From contig JBEGQI010000324.1 of NCBI GenBank assembly GCA_041181065.1, positions 1-46,430 of the forward strand: DNA of 46,430 bases. The letters are read 5' to 3'. The notes below the pieces were generated by a model. The model saw only the letters and a program-made list of their open reading frames with translations. It was not told the origin of the DNA and did not search any database. Shown here piece by piece: positions 24,878-33,159 of this stretch (positions are counted from its first letter, which is position 1; each line of letters opens with the position of its first letter). Both the position numbers and the translations under genes were made by a program. The stretch is from DSYF01 sp041181065. Lineage in GTDB: Bacteria > Verrucomicrobiota > Verrucomicrobiia > Limisphaerales > DSYF01.

Positions 24878-25336
24878 TCAACAATAGAGCGCGCGAATCT
24901 TTGCGACAGCTTCGGCGCAACCCCACTCAGCAATAGGCGTGAGCTTTTCGCTGAAGTCCATCCGCTCCGCTGGAATCGTCAGCCACAACGCGTGTGGCAC
25001 GTGGCCGAAGACATCGCGGGAGAGGGCGAGCATCGTGCGCGGGTCGGCGGCGTGGGCCATGAGCTGCGAGGTGGCGTTGGGTTCAAGATGGCGGAACTGG
25101 ACTTCCCTCGGCGCATCCACGGCGGCATCCACGAAGATGACCGTCTCGGCGAGCGAAATGGGCGCGGCGTGTTCGGGCGAAAGTTGCTGGCACGTCATGG
25201 TGCGCACGCCGGGAAGATGCAGCGCTTCGACGGCATCCGCCACGCGTGGGCCAACGCCGTCATCGCCGCGCAGCGTGTTGCCGTAGCCAATGACGAGGAG
25301 CGCGGGTTTTTCGTTGGGAGGCGCGGCTTTGGCCAT
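24878..25336 (-). CDS. hoxW: Hydrogenase maturation protease for the NAD-linked enzyme (HoxW type)
   Basis: Predicted protease that removes the 25-residue tail of HoxH. The 152-residue sequence begins with LLVIGYGNTLRGDDGVGPRVA, where D26 replaces the glutamate seen in HyaD, as in the HycI/HoxW branch. Other metal ligands are D70 (FVDAAVD) and H95 (MAHAADPR). It is the last gene of the hoxEFUYHW run, 13 bases downstream of hoxH. The clear difference in sequence from HyaD agrees with each large subunit having its own protease. Confidence 0.9.
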   Translation of the reverse strand: MAKAAPPNEKPALLVIGYGNTLRGDDGVGPRVADAVEALHLPGVRTMTCQQLSPEHAAPISLAETVIFVDAAVDAPREVQFRHLEPNATSQLMAHAADPRTMLALSRDVFGHVPHALWLTIPAERMDFSEKLTPIAEWGCAEAVAKIRALYC

Positions 25337-25349
25337 AGGTCACGCTGAT

Positions 25350-26786
25350 TTATCCCCGCATCGTCTCGCTGACCACGCTTCCGTCCGGGCCGATCAACTG
25401 CACGTGCATCGGCATCTGGCCGACGGCATGCGTGGAGCAACTAAGGCACGGGTCGTAGCAACGGATACCGTGTTCGACGCGGTTAAGCAACGGCTCGGGA
25501 ATCGTGCCGTTGCTGCTGCCGGCCTTGATGTAATGCCGGGCGATCTGCGCGACGGTCTGATTCATCGCGAGGTTGTTCTGCCCCGTGGCGACGATGAGGT
25601 TCACCTTCTTGAGCAGGCCGTTGCGGTCCACGGTGTAGTCGTGGAAGAGTGTGCCGCGCGGGGCTTCGCTTGCGCCGACGCCGCGCAGGTTGTTGATGCC
25701 GGCATCGGCGCGGAGGTAATCGCCCATGACTTCGGAGTCGCTGAGGTAGCGCTCGATGTATTCGAGGCTCGCGAGAACTTCGATGAGGCGGGCGTAGTGG
25801 TAGAGGAATGACGACGTGACCGCGCCGCGTCCGAGCTTCTTGAAAAGTTTCAACTCCGCATCCGCTTTCGGCACGCCCATGCGTTCGCAAATGTTCAGTC
25901 GCGCCAGCGGGCCGACACGATAGATGCCGTCCGGGAATCCCATCGGCAGGTAATACGGCGACTTCAGATACGACGTGGTCTGCACGGATTCGCCGATGAC
26001 CTCGTAATATTTCTGCGGATCAACCTGGTCGGCGATGATGCTGCCGCTGCTGTCGGTGAAGCGGAGTTTGCCACCGTGATGTTCCCACGTGCCGTCCTCC
26101 GCGACCAGGCCCATGAAGAGCGACGGAAAGTTGCCGAAGATTTGGATTTCGCGTTGGTGCGTCTCCATCGTCTTCTTCCACAGCGCAAGCGCGGCGTCAG
26201 TGGTGGCGTAGGCTTCGGCCAACCAAGCGCGGATTTTATCGCGGCCTTCGGGTGTGAGTCCGCTGCGCACGCCGCCGGGCACGGCCCAAGCGGGATGAAT
26301 CTTCTGTCCGCCGAGAATCTCGATTATCTCCTGACCGAACTGGCGCAACCGGATGCCGGCGCGGGCGAGGTCTTTGTTCGAACCAATCAAACCAAACACG
26401 TTCCGCTGCGCTTGCGGCGTTTCCCAGCCGAGCAGAAAGTCCGGCGCGCTCAAATGAAAGAAGCTCAACGCGTGGCTCTGAATGATCTGTCCGAGGTTCA
26501 TCATGCGGCGGAGCTTGTCGGCAGTGGGCGGGATGTTGACCGCCATGATGGCGTCGCCGGCCTTGGCCGACGCGAGCAAATGGCTCACAGGGCAGATGCC
26601 GCAGATGCGCGGCGTGATGCCGGGCATTTCGCCGAACGGGCGGCCCTCGCAGAATTTCTCGAAGCCGCGGAACTCGACGACGTGAAACTCAGCGTCGGAG
26701 ACGTTGCCGGCGTCGTCGAGGAACAGGCTGATCTTCGCGTGGCCCTCGATGCGGGTCACGGGGTCGATGACGATGCGTTTTGACAT
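25350..26786 (-). CDS. hoxH: NAD-linked [NiFe] hydrogenase large subunit HoxH
   Basis: Catalytic subunit of a cytoplasmic bidirectional hydrogenase of group 3d. The 478-residue precursor begins KRIVIDPVTRIEGHAKI and has the cysteine pairs RICGICPVSH (C62, C65) and DPCLSCSTH (C447, C450). The 25-residue tail after H453, beginning AVGQMP, would be cut off by HoxW; this AxGQMP extension is typical of HoxH. Ni/Fe-site neighbours such as EAPRGTLFHDYTVD are present. It follows hoxY by 3 bases. The other group 3 options (3b, 3c) are less likely because the hoxE, hoxF and hoxU diaphorase genes are adjacent. Confidence 0.95.
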   Translation of the reverse strand: MSKRIVIDPVTRIEGHAKISLFLDDAGNVSDAEFHVVEFRGFEKFCEGRPFGEMPGITPRICGICPVSHLLASAKAGDAIMAVNIPPTADKLRRMMNLGQIIQSHALSFFHLSAPDFLLGWETPQAQRNVFGLIGSNKDLARAGIRLRQFGQEIIEILGGQKIHPAWAVPGGVRSGLTPEGRDKIRAWLAEAYATTDAALALWKKTMETHQREIQIFGNFPSLFMGLVAEDGTWEHHGGKLRFTDSSGSIIADQVDPQKYYEVIGESVQTTSYLKSPYYLPMGFPDGIYRVGPLARLNICERMGVPKADAELKLFKKLGRGAVTSSFLYHYARLIEVLASLEYIERYLSDSEVMGDYLRADAGINNLRGVGASEAPRGTLFHDYTVDRNGLLKKVNLIVATGQNNLAMNQTVAQIARHYIKAGSSNGTIPEPLLNRVEHGIRCYDPCLSCSTHAVGQMPMHVQLIGPDGSVVSETMRG

Positions 26787-26789
26787 AGC

Positions 26790-27335
26790 TTAACCAAATT
26801 TCAGGTTTGCGCCTTCCAGCTTCGGCGCGACGCCGCTTAACAACTGCGTAACGAGCGACTTGATGCGCGCGGCGGGCGGTGGGCACCCGGGCAGGAAATA
26901 CTCCACGTGCACGGCTTCATGCACGGGCATCACGCGCTCGAGCAATTGGGGCACGATGCCGTCGGCCTTCGGCACGCTCGGATTGTTTTGTGCGTTGGTG
27001 ATGTAAGCGTGCTGGAGGACGCTCTCCCGGTTGCCGAGGCCAAGTTGATTGCGGATGGCCGGCACGTTCGCGGTCACGGCGCAATCGCCGAAGGACACGA
27101 GCACTTTGGTGCGCTGGCGGATTTTGTGGAGCAGTTCAAGGTTGTCCTCGTTGCACACCGCGCCTTCGATGAGGCACACGTCCACGTTCTCGGGATACTC
27201 CTTCATGTCCACGACCGGGCTGTAAACGACTTCCACGGCGTCCACGAGGTCGATGAGCACTTCGTCGAGATCGAGGAACGACATGTGGCAGCCGGCGCAA
27301 CCGCCGAGCCAGACTGTGGCTAAACGCACTTTCAT
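26790..27335 (-). CDS. hoxY: NAD-linked [NiFe] hydrogenase small subunit HoxY
   Basis: Carries the single [4Fe-4S] cluster next to the HoxH active site. The 181-residue sequence has the ligands C13 and C16 (WLGGCAGCHMSFLD), C85 (SFGDCAV) and C151 (LPGCPPP), which is the minimal small-subunit arrangement of group 3 enzymes. There is no Tat signal and no membrane anchor, so the protein should stay in the cytoplasm. It is separated from hoxU by 159 bases filled by a palindromic repeat module, the only sizeable gap in the hox operon. Confidence 0.94.
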   Translation of the reverse strand: MKVRLATVWLGGCAGCHMSFLDLDEVLIDLVDAVEVVYSPVVDMKEYPENVDVCLIEGAVCNEDNLELLHKIRQRTKVLVSFGDCAVTANVPAIRNQLGLGNRESVLQHAYITNAQNNPSVPKADGIVPQLLERVMPVHEAVHVEYFLPGCPPPAARIKSLVTQLLSGVAPKLEGANLKFG

Positions 27336-27350
27336 AGTTTCATTCTGTGG

Positions 27351-27487
27351 CGGCAGGCATCTTGCCTGCCGTTGAGCCGGGCATCCTGCCCGGCGGAACT
27401 CACTTCACAAATCCAAGCGCATCGAACATTCGCGCGCCGGTCCGGGCGGCAAGATGCCGCCCTCTACGGCAGGCAGGATGCCTGCCG
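27351..27487. repeat. Four-palindrome repeat module inside the hox operon
   Basis: Four short palindromes each have 8- or 9-base arms around a 3-base spacer: CGGCAGGCA arms at 27351-27371 (spacer TCT), GCCGGGCA arms at 27376-27394 (TCC), GGGCGGCA arms at 27444-27462 (AGA) and CGGCAGGCA arms at 27467-27487 (GGA). The spacers of the first two are reverse-complement in style to the last two, so the module is two pairs pointing at each other around a 49-base centre. The centre contains a 9-codon frame on the minus strand (27400-27429). This looks like the dispersed intergenic palindromes seen in verrucomicrobial genomes. As RNA it could fold into hairpins between hoxU and hoxY. Confidence 0.85.
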
Positions 27488-27494
27488 CTACAAA

Positions 27495-28217
27495 TCAATC
27501 CGCCGTGACCCACTGCTGCTTCTCGCGCGCGGTGACGATGAACTCCAGTTTGCCGCGGTCGCGTTCCATTTCGCCCGTCGTCGAGCCTTTGTGGAACAGC
27601 GCGCCGGTCGGGCAGGCTTGGACGCACTTGCCGCATTGCGTGCAGGAATCGCTTTCGCCCCAGGGCATGGCGAGGTCGGTGATGATATGCGACTTCGTGC
27701 CGCGCCCGGCGACGTTCTTCGTGCCCGCGCCCTCGACGTGCCAGCAGACGCGCACGCAGCGGGTGCAGAGGACGCAACGATTGTGGTCCATGCCGAACAG
27801 GCGATGCGTCGTGTCCACGCCCCATTTCGGGAACAAGTATTCGTAGCGGACGTGGTCCATGCCCTGCGAGTAGGCGAGCGTTTGCAGTTCGCAATGGCCG
27901 TTGGAGACGCACGTGGAGCAGACGTGATTGCGCTCGGCGAAGAGCAATTCGAGCGTCATGCGCCGATATTTGCGAAGGCGCTCGCTGTCGGTCTTCACAT
28001 CCATGCCTTCAGCGACGCGCGTGGTGCAGGCGGGCAAAAGTTTCGCGATGCCGGCAACTTCCACGAGACACAAGCGACACGCGCCCACATCGTAAACGCC
28101 GTCGAGATGGCAGAGCGTCGGGATCTTGATGCCCGCTTCGTCCGCCGCCTGCAACACCGTTGCGCCTTCCTCGGCGGTGATGAGTTTGCCGTCAATCGTC
28201 AGGGTCTTGGCAGCCAT
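27495..28217 (-). CDS. hoxU: NAD-linked hydrogenase diaphorase subunit HoxU
   Basis: Iron-sulfur subunit that wires HoxY to HoxF, homologous to the N-terminal part of complex I NuoG. The 240-residue protein starts with a ferredoxin-type [2Fe-2S] domain (C36, C47, C50, C64 in TLCHL, GACRLC, LPAC). A His/Cys-ligated cluster region follows (HVCSTCVSNGHCELQ), then two [4Fe-4S] motifs, CVLCTRCVRVCW and CTQCGKCVQACPTGA. The length is that of HoxU, not of full NuoG. It is 12 bases downstream of hoxF and 159 upstream of hoxY. Confidence 0.94.
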   Translation of the reverse strand: MAAKTLTIDGKLITAEEGATVLQAADEAGIKIPTLCHLDGVYDVGACRLCLVEVAGIAKLLPACTTRVAEGMDVKTDSERLRKYRRMTLELLFAERNHVCSTCVSNGHCELQTLAYSQGMDHVRYEYLFPKWGVDTTHRLFGMDHNRCVLCTRCVRVCWHVEGAGTKNVAGRGTKSHIITDLAMPWGESDSCTQCGKCVQACPTGALFHKGSTTGEMERDRGKLEFIVTAREKQQWVTAD

Positions 28218-28229
28218 AAAAATTCTCCG

Positions 28230-29879
<1,650 letters not shown>

Positions 29880-29882
29880 GAG

Positions 29883-30404
29883 CTATTTCCAGTCGTTGAT
29901 TTTTGCGAGCGCCATCTCGGGCGTCTGCTTCGCGGCGACCTTGCCGTCGTAGGTCACGGCGGGCGCAATGCCGCATGCGCCGATGCAGCGGGCGGTCATG
30001 AGCGAGACCTTGCCGTCGGGCGTGGTTTCGCCGGACTTGATCTGGAGCTTCGCTTGGAGAGCGTCGATGACCTTGTCCGCGCCTTTGACGTAACACGCCG
30101 TGCCGAGGCAGACGACGCAGGTGTGTTCGCCCTGCGGTTTCAGACTGAAGAAATGGTAGAAGGTCGCCACGCCATAGACGCGGCTCGGGGGCAGTTTGAG
30201 CTTGTGCGAGATGAAGAGCAGCAGGTCGTCCTCGAGATAGCCGAACAGTTCCTGTGCCTTGTGCAGCACCTCGATGAGCGAGTCCTGCCGGAACTGATGC
30301 TTCTTCATATGCACTTCCAGGATCTTGAAGCGCTTGTCGCCCGAGGCGTGCGCCAGCGCGGCGTTGAGCCGGGCGTGCTTTTGTTTGTTCGAGACGGCAA
30401 TCAT
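29883..30404 (-). CDS. hoxE: NAD-linked hydrogenase diaphorase subunit HoxE
   Basis: Small thioredoxin-like [2Fe-2S] protein related to complex I NuoE; the first gene of the hox operon. I start at the ATG at 30404 (173 residues) because of the AGGAG ribosome site just upstream; a frame from 30443 adds 13 residues without family similarity. Features are the DSLIEVLHKAQELFGYL helix, VYGVATFYHFF, and cluster ligands in CLGTAC and RCIGACG. The final KINDWK is typical of NuoE-type ends. HoxE is present only in the pentameric HoxEFUYH type, which supports a group 3d assignment. Confidence 0.94.
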   Translation of the reverse strand: MIAVSNKQKHARLNAALAHASGDKRFKILEVHMKKHQFRQDSLIEVLHKAQELFGYLEDDLLLFISHKLKLPPSRVYGVATFYHFFSLKPQGEHTCVVCLGTACYVKGADKVIDALQAKLQIKSGETTPDGKVSLMTARCIGACGIAPAVTYDGKVAAKQTPEMALAKINDWK

Positions 30405-30463
30405 TCGTTTGCTCCTGCGACTGGTTGGAACTGCGGACAGCAAGCTTACGATCAGATAATTGC

Positions 30464-30475
30464 AGACACGTGTCT
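30464..30475. promoter_or_regulatory. Perfect 12-base palindrome upstream of hoxE (possible operator)
   Basis: AGACACGTGTCT lies about 60 bases before the hoxE start in the 233-base gap that separates hoxE from the divergent murJ. Its GACA/TGTC half-sites match those in the inverted repeat before hyaA, although the spacer is 2 rather than 3 bases. No clean -35/-10 pair was identified. Nothing else coding was seen in this gap, which is locally AT-rich around 30450-30500. Confidence 0.3.
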
Positions 30476-30637
30476 TAACAGATGTTGCAAATTAATGAGC
30501 GAATTTTGCTGCCCGAATTCGCAAATGCTCTCCGTCCTTTGCCGGAGCCGGTCAAAACATGCAGAGCGACGGTCGTTTTCGGGGTGTCAACTTTGGACTT
30601 TGAACCCGCGCGGCTGAATCCGTAGGCTGCGCGCCGC

Positions 30638-32212
30638 ATGTCGAAAATGCTCAAAGCCTCCGGGGCCATGGCCTTCGCCACGCTCACCAGCCGTGTGCTT
30701 GGCATGGTGCGCGAGGTGGTCTACGCCTCGTTCATGGGCACCAGCTGGGTCGCGAACGCGTTCGCCATGGCGTTCATGATCCCGAATTTGTTTCGCCGAC
30801 TTCTGGGTGAGGGCGCGCTGACGGCGGCGTTCATCCCGGCGTTCAAGGAAAAGGAGAAGACTGTGGGTGAGGCGGAGATGTGGCGTGCGGCGAACGCCAC
30901 CATTTCGGCGCTGGTCATTTTCTCCTCCGTGGTCATCGCGGTCGCGCTGGTCGGAATCAGCGCGGCGCTCGCGTGGGGAAATTTCTCGGCGGAGACCACG
31001 CTGATGCTGCAACTGCTTCGGGTGATGTTCCCTTACATGCTGCTCGTCTGCCTCGCGGCGGTGTTCATGGGGATGCTCAATGCGCGCGGGCATTTCTTCA
31101 TCCCAGCCATGGGGGCGACGATGCTGAACGTGGTCATGATTTCATCGGTATTACTGCTCGCTCCGCGCTTCGGTCGGGAGCTGCACGAACAGATCTTTGC
31201 GCTCGCTATCGGCGTGCTAGCCGCGGGCGTCGCGCAGGCAGCGTTTCAACTTCCCAGCCTCCGACGCGAAGGTTTCCGTTATCAATGGGTCAAGCCGTGG
31301 GGCGATCCGACCGTGCGGCACGTCGTGAAGCAGATGATTCCCGGCACCATTGGCGTAGCGTCGTATCAGATCAATGTGCTGATCACGCAGGGGCTGGCGT
31401 TTTGTTTGGGGACCGGAGTTGTGATCCAATTTCAATACGCCGTGCGCCTGATGGAACTGCCCCAGGGCGTCTTCGGCGTGTCACTGGCGACCTTTCTATT
31501 GCCCACACTTTCTGGGTTGGCGGCCGAGAAGAAATACGACGACTTCCGCACCACCCTGCGGCAGGGACTCGCGCATCTGTTCTTCGTAAACCTGCTGGCC
31601 TCGGTGCTGTTGGTGGTGCTGGCGGAACCGATCATCCGGCTGATCTTCGAGCGCGGTAAATTTGCACTGGATGGAGCGACCGCGCCGGTGGCATTCGCGC
31701 TGGCGTGCCTGGCACCGGGCCTGATCCTGTTCTCGACGGTCAATGTGCTGGCGCGGGCGTTCTATGCGCTGGGCGATACCAAGACGCCGATGAAAGTGAG
31801 TATTTTCTGCCTCGCGGTGAATCTCATCCTCACGGCGGCGTTCCTCATCATGTTCAAACTCGGTTACAAGCAGGGCGCGCTGGGCGTGGCGAACACGATG
31901 AGCGCCGGTTGCAACGCCATGCTGCTGACGCTGGCCTTGAAACGGAAACTAAAACAACTGGCGTGGGCGGAACTGCGGGCGCCCTTGGTCGCGCTCGGGG
32001 CGGCAGCCGTCGCAGCGGGAGCGGTGGCGTGGTTTGGATCGCGCCTGTGGGAGCAGAAGCTGGGACATGCGAATATGGCCCTGAAATTTGGAGCGGTGTT
32101 TGGACCGGCTTGCGGGGCGGCTTTGGTATATTGGGCGCTGGCCGTTTTGCTGCGCGTGCCGTCGGCAGCAGAAATGTGGAAGATGGCCACTAGCCGGTTC
32201 ACCGCAAAATGA
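30638..32212 (+). CDS. murJ: Lipid II flippase MurJ (MviN family)
   Basis: Moves the peptidoglycan precursor lipid II across the inner membrane. The 524-residue protein is very hydrophobic, with about 14 predicted membrane helices. The opening MLKASGAMAFATLTSRVLGMVREVVYASFMG and the motifs NLFRRLLGEGALTAAFIPAFKE, GMLNARGHFFIPAMG and RAFYALGDTKTPMKVS are characteristic of MurJ. It sits directly upstream of the rpmH operon, in a place where dnaA or other genes are found in many bacteria. A sigma-70-type promoter at 32235-32262 separates it from rpmH. Confidence 0.95.
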   Translation: MSKMLKASGAMAFATLTSRVLGMVREVVYASFMGTSWVANAFAMAFMIPNLFRRLLGEGALTAAFIPAFKEKEKTVGEAEMWRAANATISALVIFSSVVIAVALVGISAALAWGNFSAETTLMLQLLRVMFPYMLLVCLAAVFMGMLNARGHFFIPAMGATMLNVVMISSVLLLAPRFGRELHEQIFALAIGVLAAGVAQAAFQLPSLRREGFRYQWVKPWGDPTVRHVVKQMIPGTIGVASYQINVLITQGLAFCLGTGVVIQFQYAVRLMELPQGVFGVSLATFLLPTLSGLAAEKKYDDFRTTLRQGLAHLFFVNLLASVLLVVLAEPIIRLIFERGKFALDGATAPVAFALACLAPGLILFSTVNVLARAFYALGDTKTPMKVSIFCLAVNLILTAAFLIMFKLGYKQGALGVANTMSAGCNAMLLTLALKRKLKQLAWAELRAPLVALGAAAVAAGAVAWFGSRLWEQKLGHANMALKFGAVFGPACGAALVYWALAVLLRVPSAAEMWKMATSRFTAK

Positions 32213-32234
32213 CCCTTCAACCCGTCCGGTCGCC

Positions 32235-32262
32235 TTGACACAAGGGGCTTCATTGTTATTCT
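32235..32262 (+). promoter_or_regulatory. Sigma-70-type promoter for the rpmH operon
   Basis: A consensus -35 box TTGACA (32235-32240) and a -10 box TATTCT (32257-32262) are separated by 16 bases, and TG lies one base before the -10 box (extended -10). It is about 75 bases upstream of the rpmH ATG in the gap after murJ, which fits a strong promoter for ribosomal protein and RNase P expression. Confidence 0.6.
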
Positions 32263-32335
32263 CCGCGCTCCGTTGACGCGGTTTTTCCAGAGCAATTACG
32301 CTTTGGCATCGCCAGCGGGTAGATTTTATCCAGAC

Positions 32336-32473
32336 ATGAAACGCCAATACCAACCGTCGAAGATTCGTCGCAAACGCCAGCATGGCTTCCGCGCTCGTAA
32401 TAAAACCAAGCGTGGCGCGGCCACCATCGCTCGGCGCCGTCGCGAGGGCCGCAAGCGCCTGACGCCCGTTTGA
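32336..32473 (+). CDS. rpmH: 50S ribosomal protein L34
   Basis: The ATG at 32336 gives a 45-residue, very basic protein beginning MKRQYQPSKIRRKRQHGFR and continuing RNKTKRGAATIARRRREGRKRL, which is L34 throughout. An in-frame start at 32273 adds 21 residues unlike L34 and is rejected. Next in order are rnpA, yidD, yidC and khpB, the conserved bacterial arrangement. Confidence 0.98.
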   Translation: MKRQYQPSKIRRKRQHGFRARNKTKRGAATIARRRREGRKRLTPV

Positions 32474-32477
32474 TGCG

Positions 32478-32861
32478 ATGAACCGTCCGTCGGAGCGCCT
32501 GCGATTTGGCCGCAAAATGCGGATCAAGCATGGGCGCGACTTCGCGAGGTTGCGTGAGCAGGGCGGGCGGCTGGCCATCGGATGTCTGGTGGCCAACTGG
32601 CTGCAACTGCCAAGCGGTTCCAAGACTCGGCTGGGGGTGGTTTGTGGCAGCAAAGTCGGCAACGCCGTGGTTCGTGCGCGTGCGAAACGTCTGTTGCGGG
32701 AGACCTTTCGCCTTAATCAATTGAAGCTGGCTTGCCCGATTGATTTGGTGTTGGTCGCCCGGCCGTCCATTGTGGGGAAGGAATTCGCCATGGTGGAACG
32801 CGACTTTGTGGCGGTTTTGAAAAAGGCCGGACTATTCCAAGCCGGGGAGGCATCGCGTTGA
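32478..32861 (+). CDS. rnpA: Ribonuclease P protein component
   Basis: Protein cofactor that helps the RNase P RNA cut tRNA 5' leaders. The 127-residue basic protein contains the RNR-type signature in the form VVRARAKRLLRETFR, with the preceding RLGVVCGSKVGNA strand and DLVLVARPS. It is 4 bases downstream of rpmH and its stop overlaps the TTG start of yidD. The RNase P RNA gene itself is not in the window. Confidence 0.95.
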   Translation: MNRPSERLRFGRKMRIKHGRDFARLREQGGRLAIGCLVANWLQLPSGSKTRLGVVCGSKVGNAVVRARAKRLLRETFRLNQLKLACPIDLVLVARPSIVGKEFAMVERDFVAVLKKAGLFQAGEASR

Positions 32862-33154
32862 ACCCCTTGCAGCACATCCTTGTTCTTGGGATTCGCGTTT
32901 ACCGATGGGGGATTTCGCCGGCCAAGACATTCGTGTTCGGCGAGAGCGGCAAGTGCCGTTACACGCCTAGCTGCTCGGCGTATGCCTTGGAAGCGGTGAG
33001 GATTCACGGAGCGTTCGCAGGAATCTGGCTTGGGCTTAAGCGCATTGGGCGCTGCCATCCGTGGGGCGGTTGTGGGCATGACCCGGTGCCGCCGCGGGGA
33101 ACAAAGAATGTGTCGGCAAAATTGGCCCGGTCGCACGGCGACTGCGGCTGCTAA
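32858..33154 (+). CDS. yidD: Membrane protein insertion efficiency factor YidD
   Basis: Small membrane-associated protein that helps YidC insert membrane proteins. The 98-residue sequence has the family core Y-R-W-G-ISPAKTFVFG, CRYTPSCSAYALEAVRIHG and RCHPWGGCGHDPVP with its conserved cysteines. The start is TTG, overlapping the rnpA stop (TTGA), with a GGGGAGG ribosome site 7-8 bases upstream; no ATG fits. It ends 5 bases before yidC. Confidence 0.94.
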   Translation: MNPLQHILVLGIRVYRWGISPAKTFVFGESGKCRYTPSCSAYALEAVRIHGAFAGIWLGLKRIGRCHPWGGCGHDPVPPRGTKNVSAKLARSHGDCGC

Positions 33155-33159
33155 ATTTC

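Noticed and set aside
27351..27487. CRISPR-like array
   Set aside because: The units are palindromes with 3-base spacers and unequal arms; there are no uniform repeats with unique spacers and no cas genes.
32316..32335. DnaA box and replication origin next to rpmH
   Set aside because: One site (TTATCCAGA) with a single mismatch to the consensus was seen; no cluster, no dnaA and no AT-rich unwinding region.
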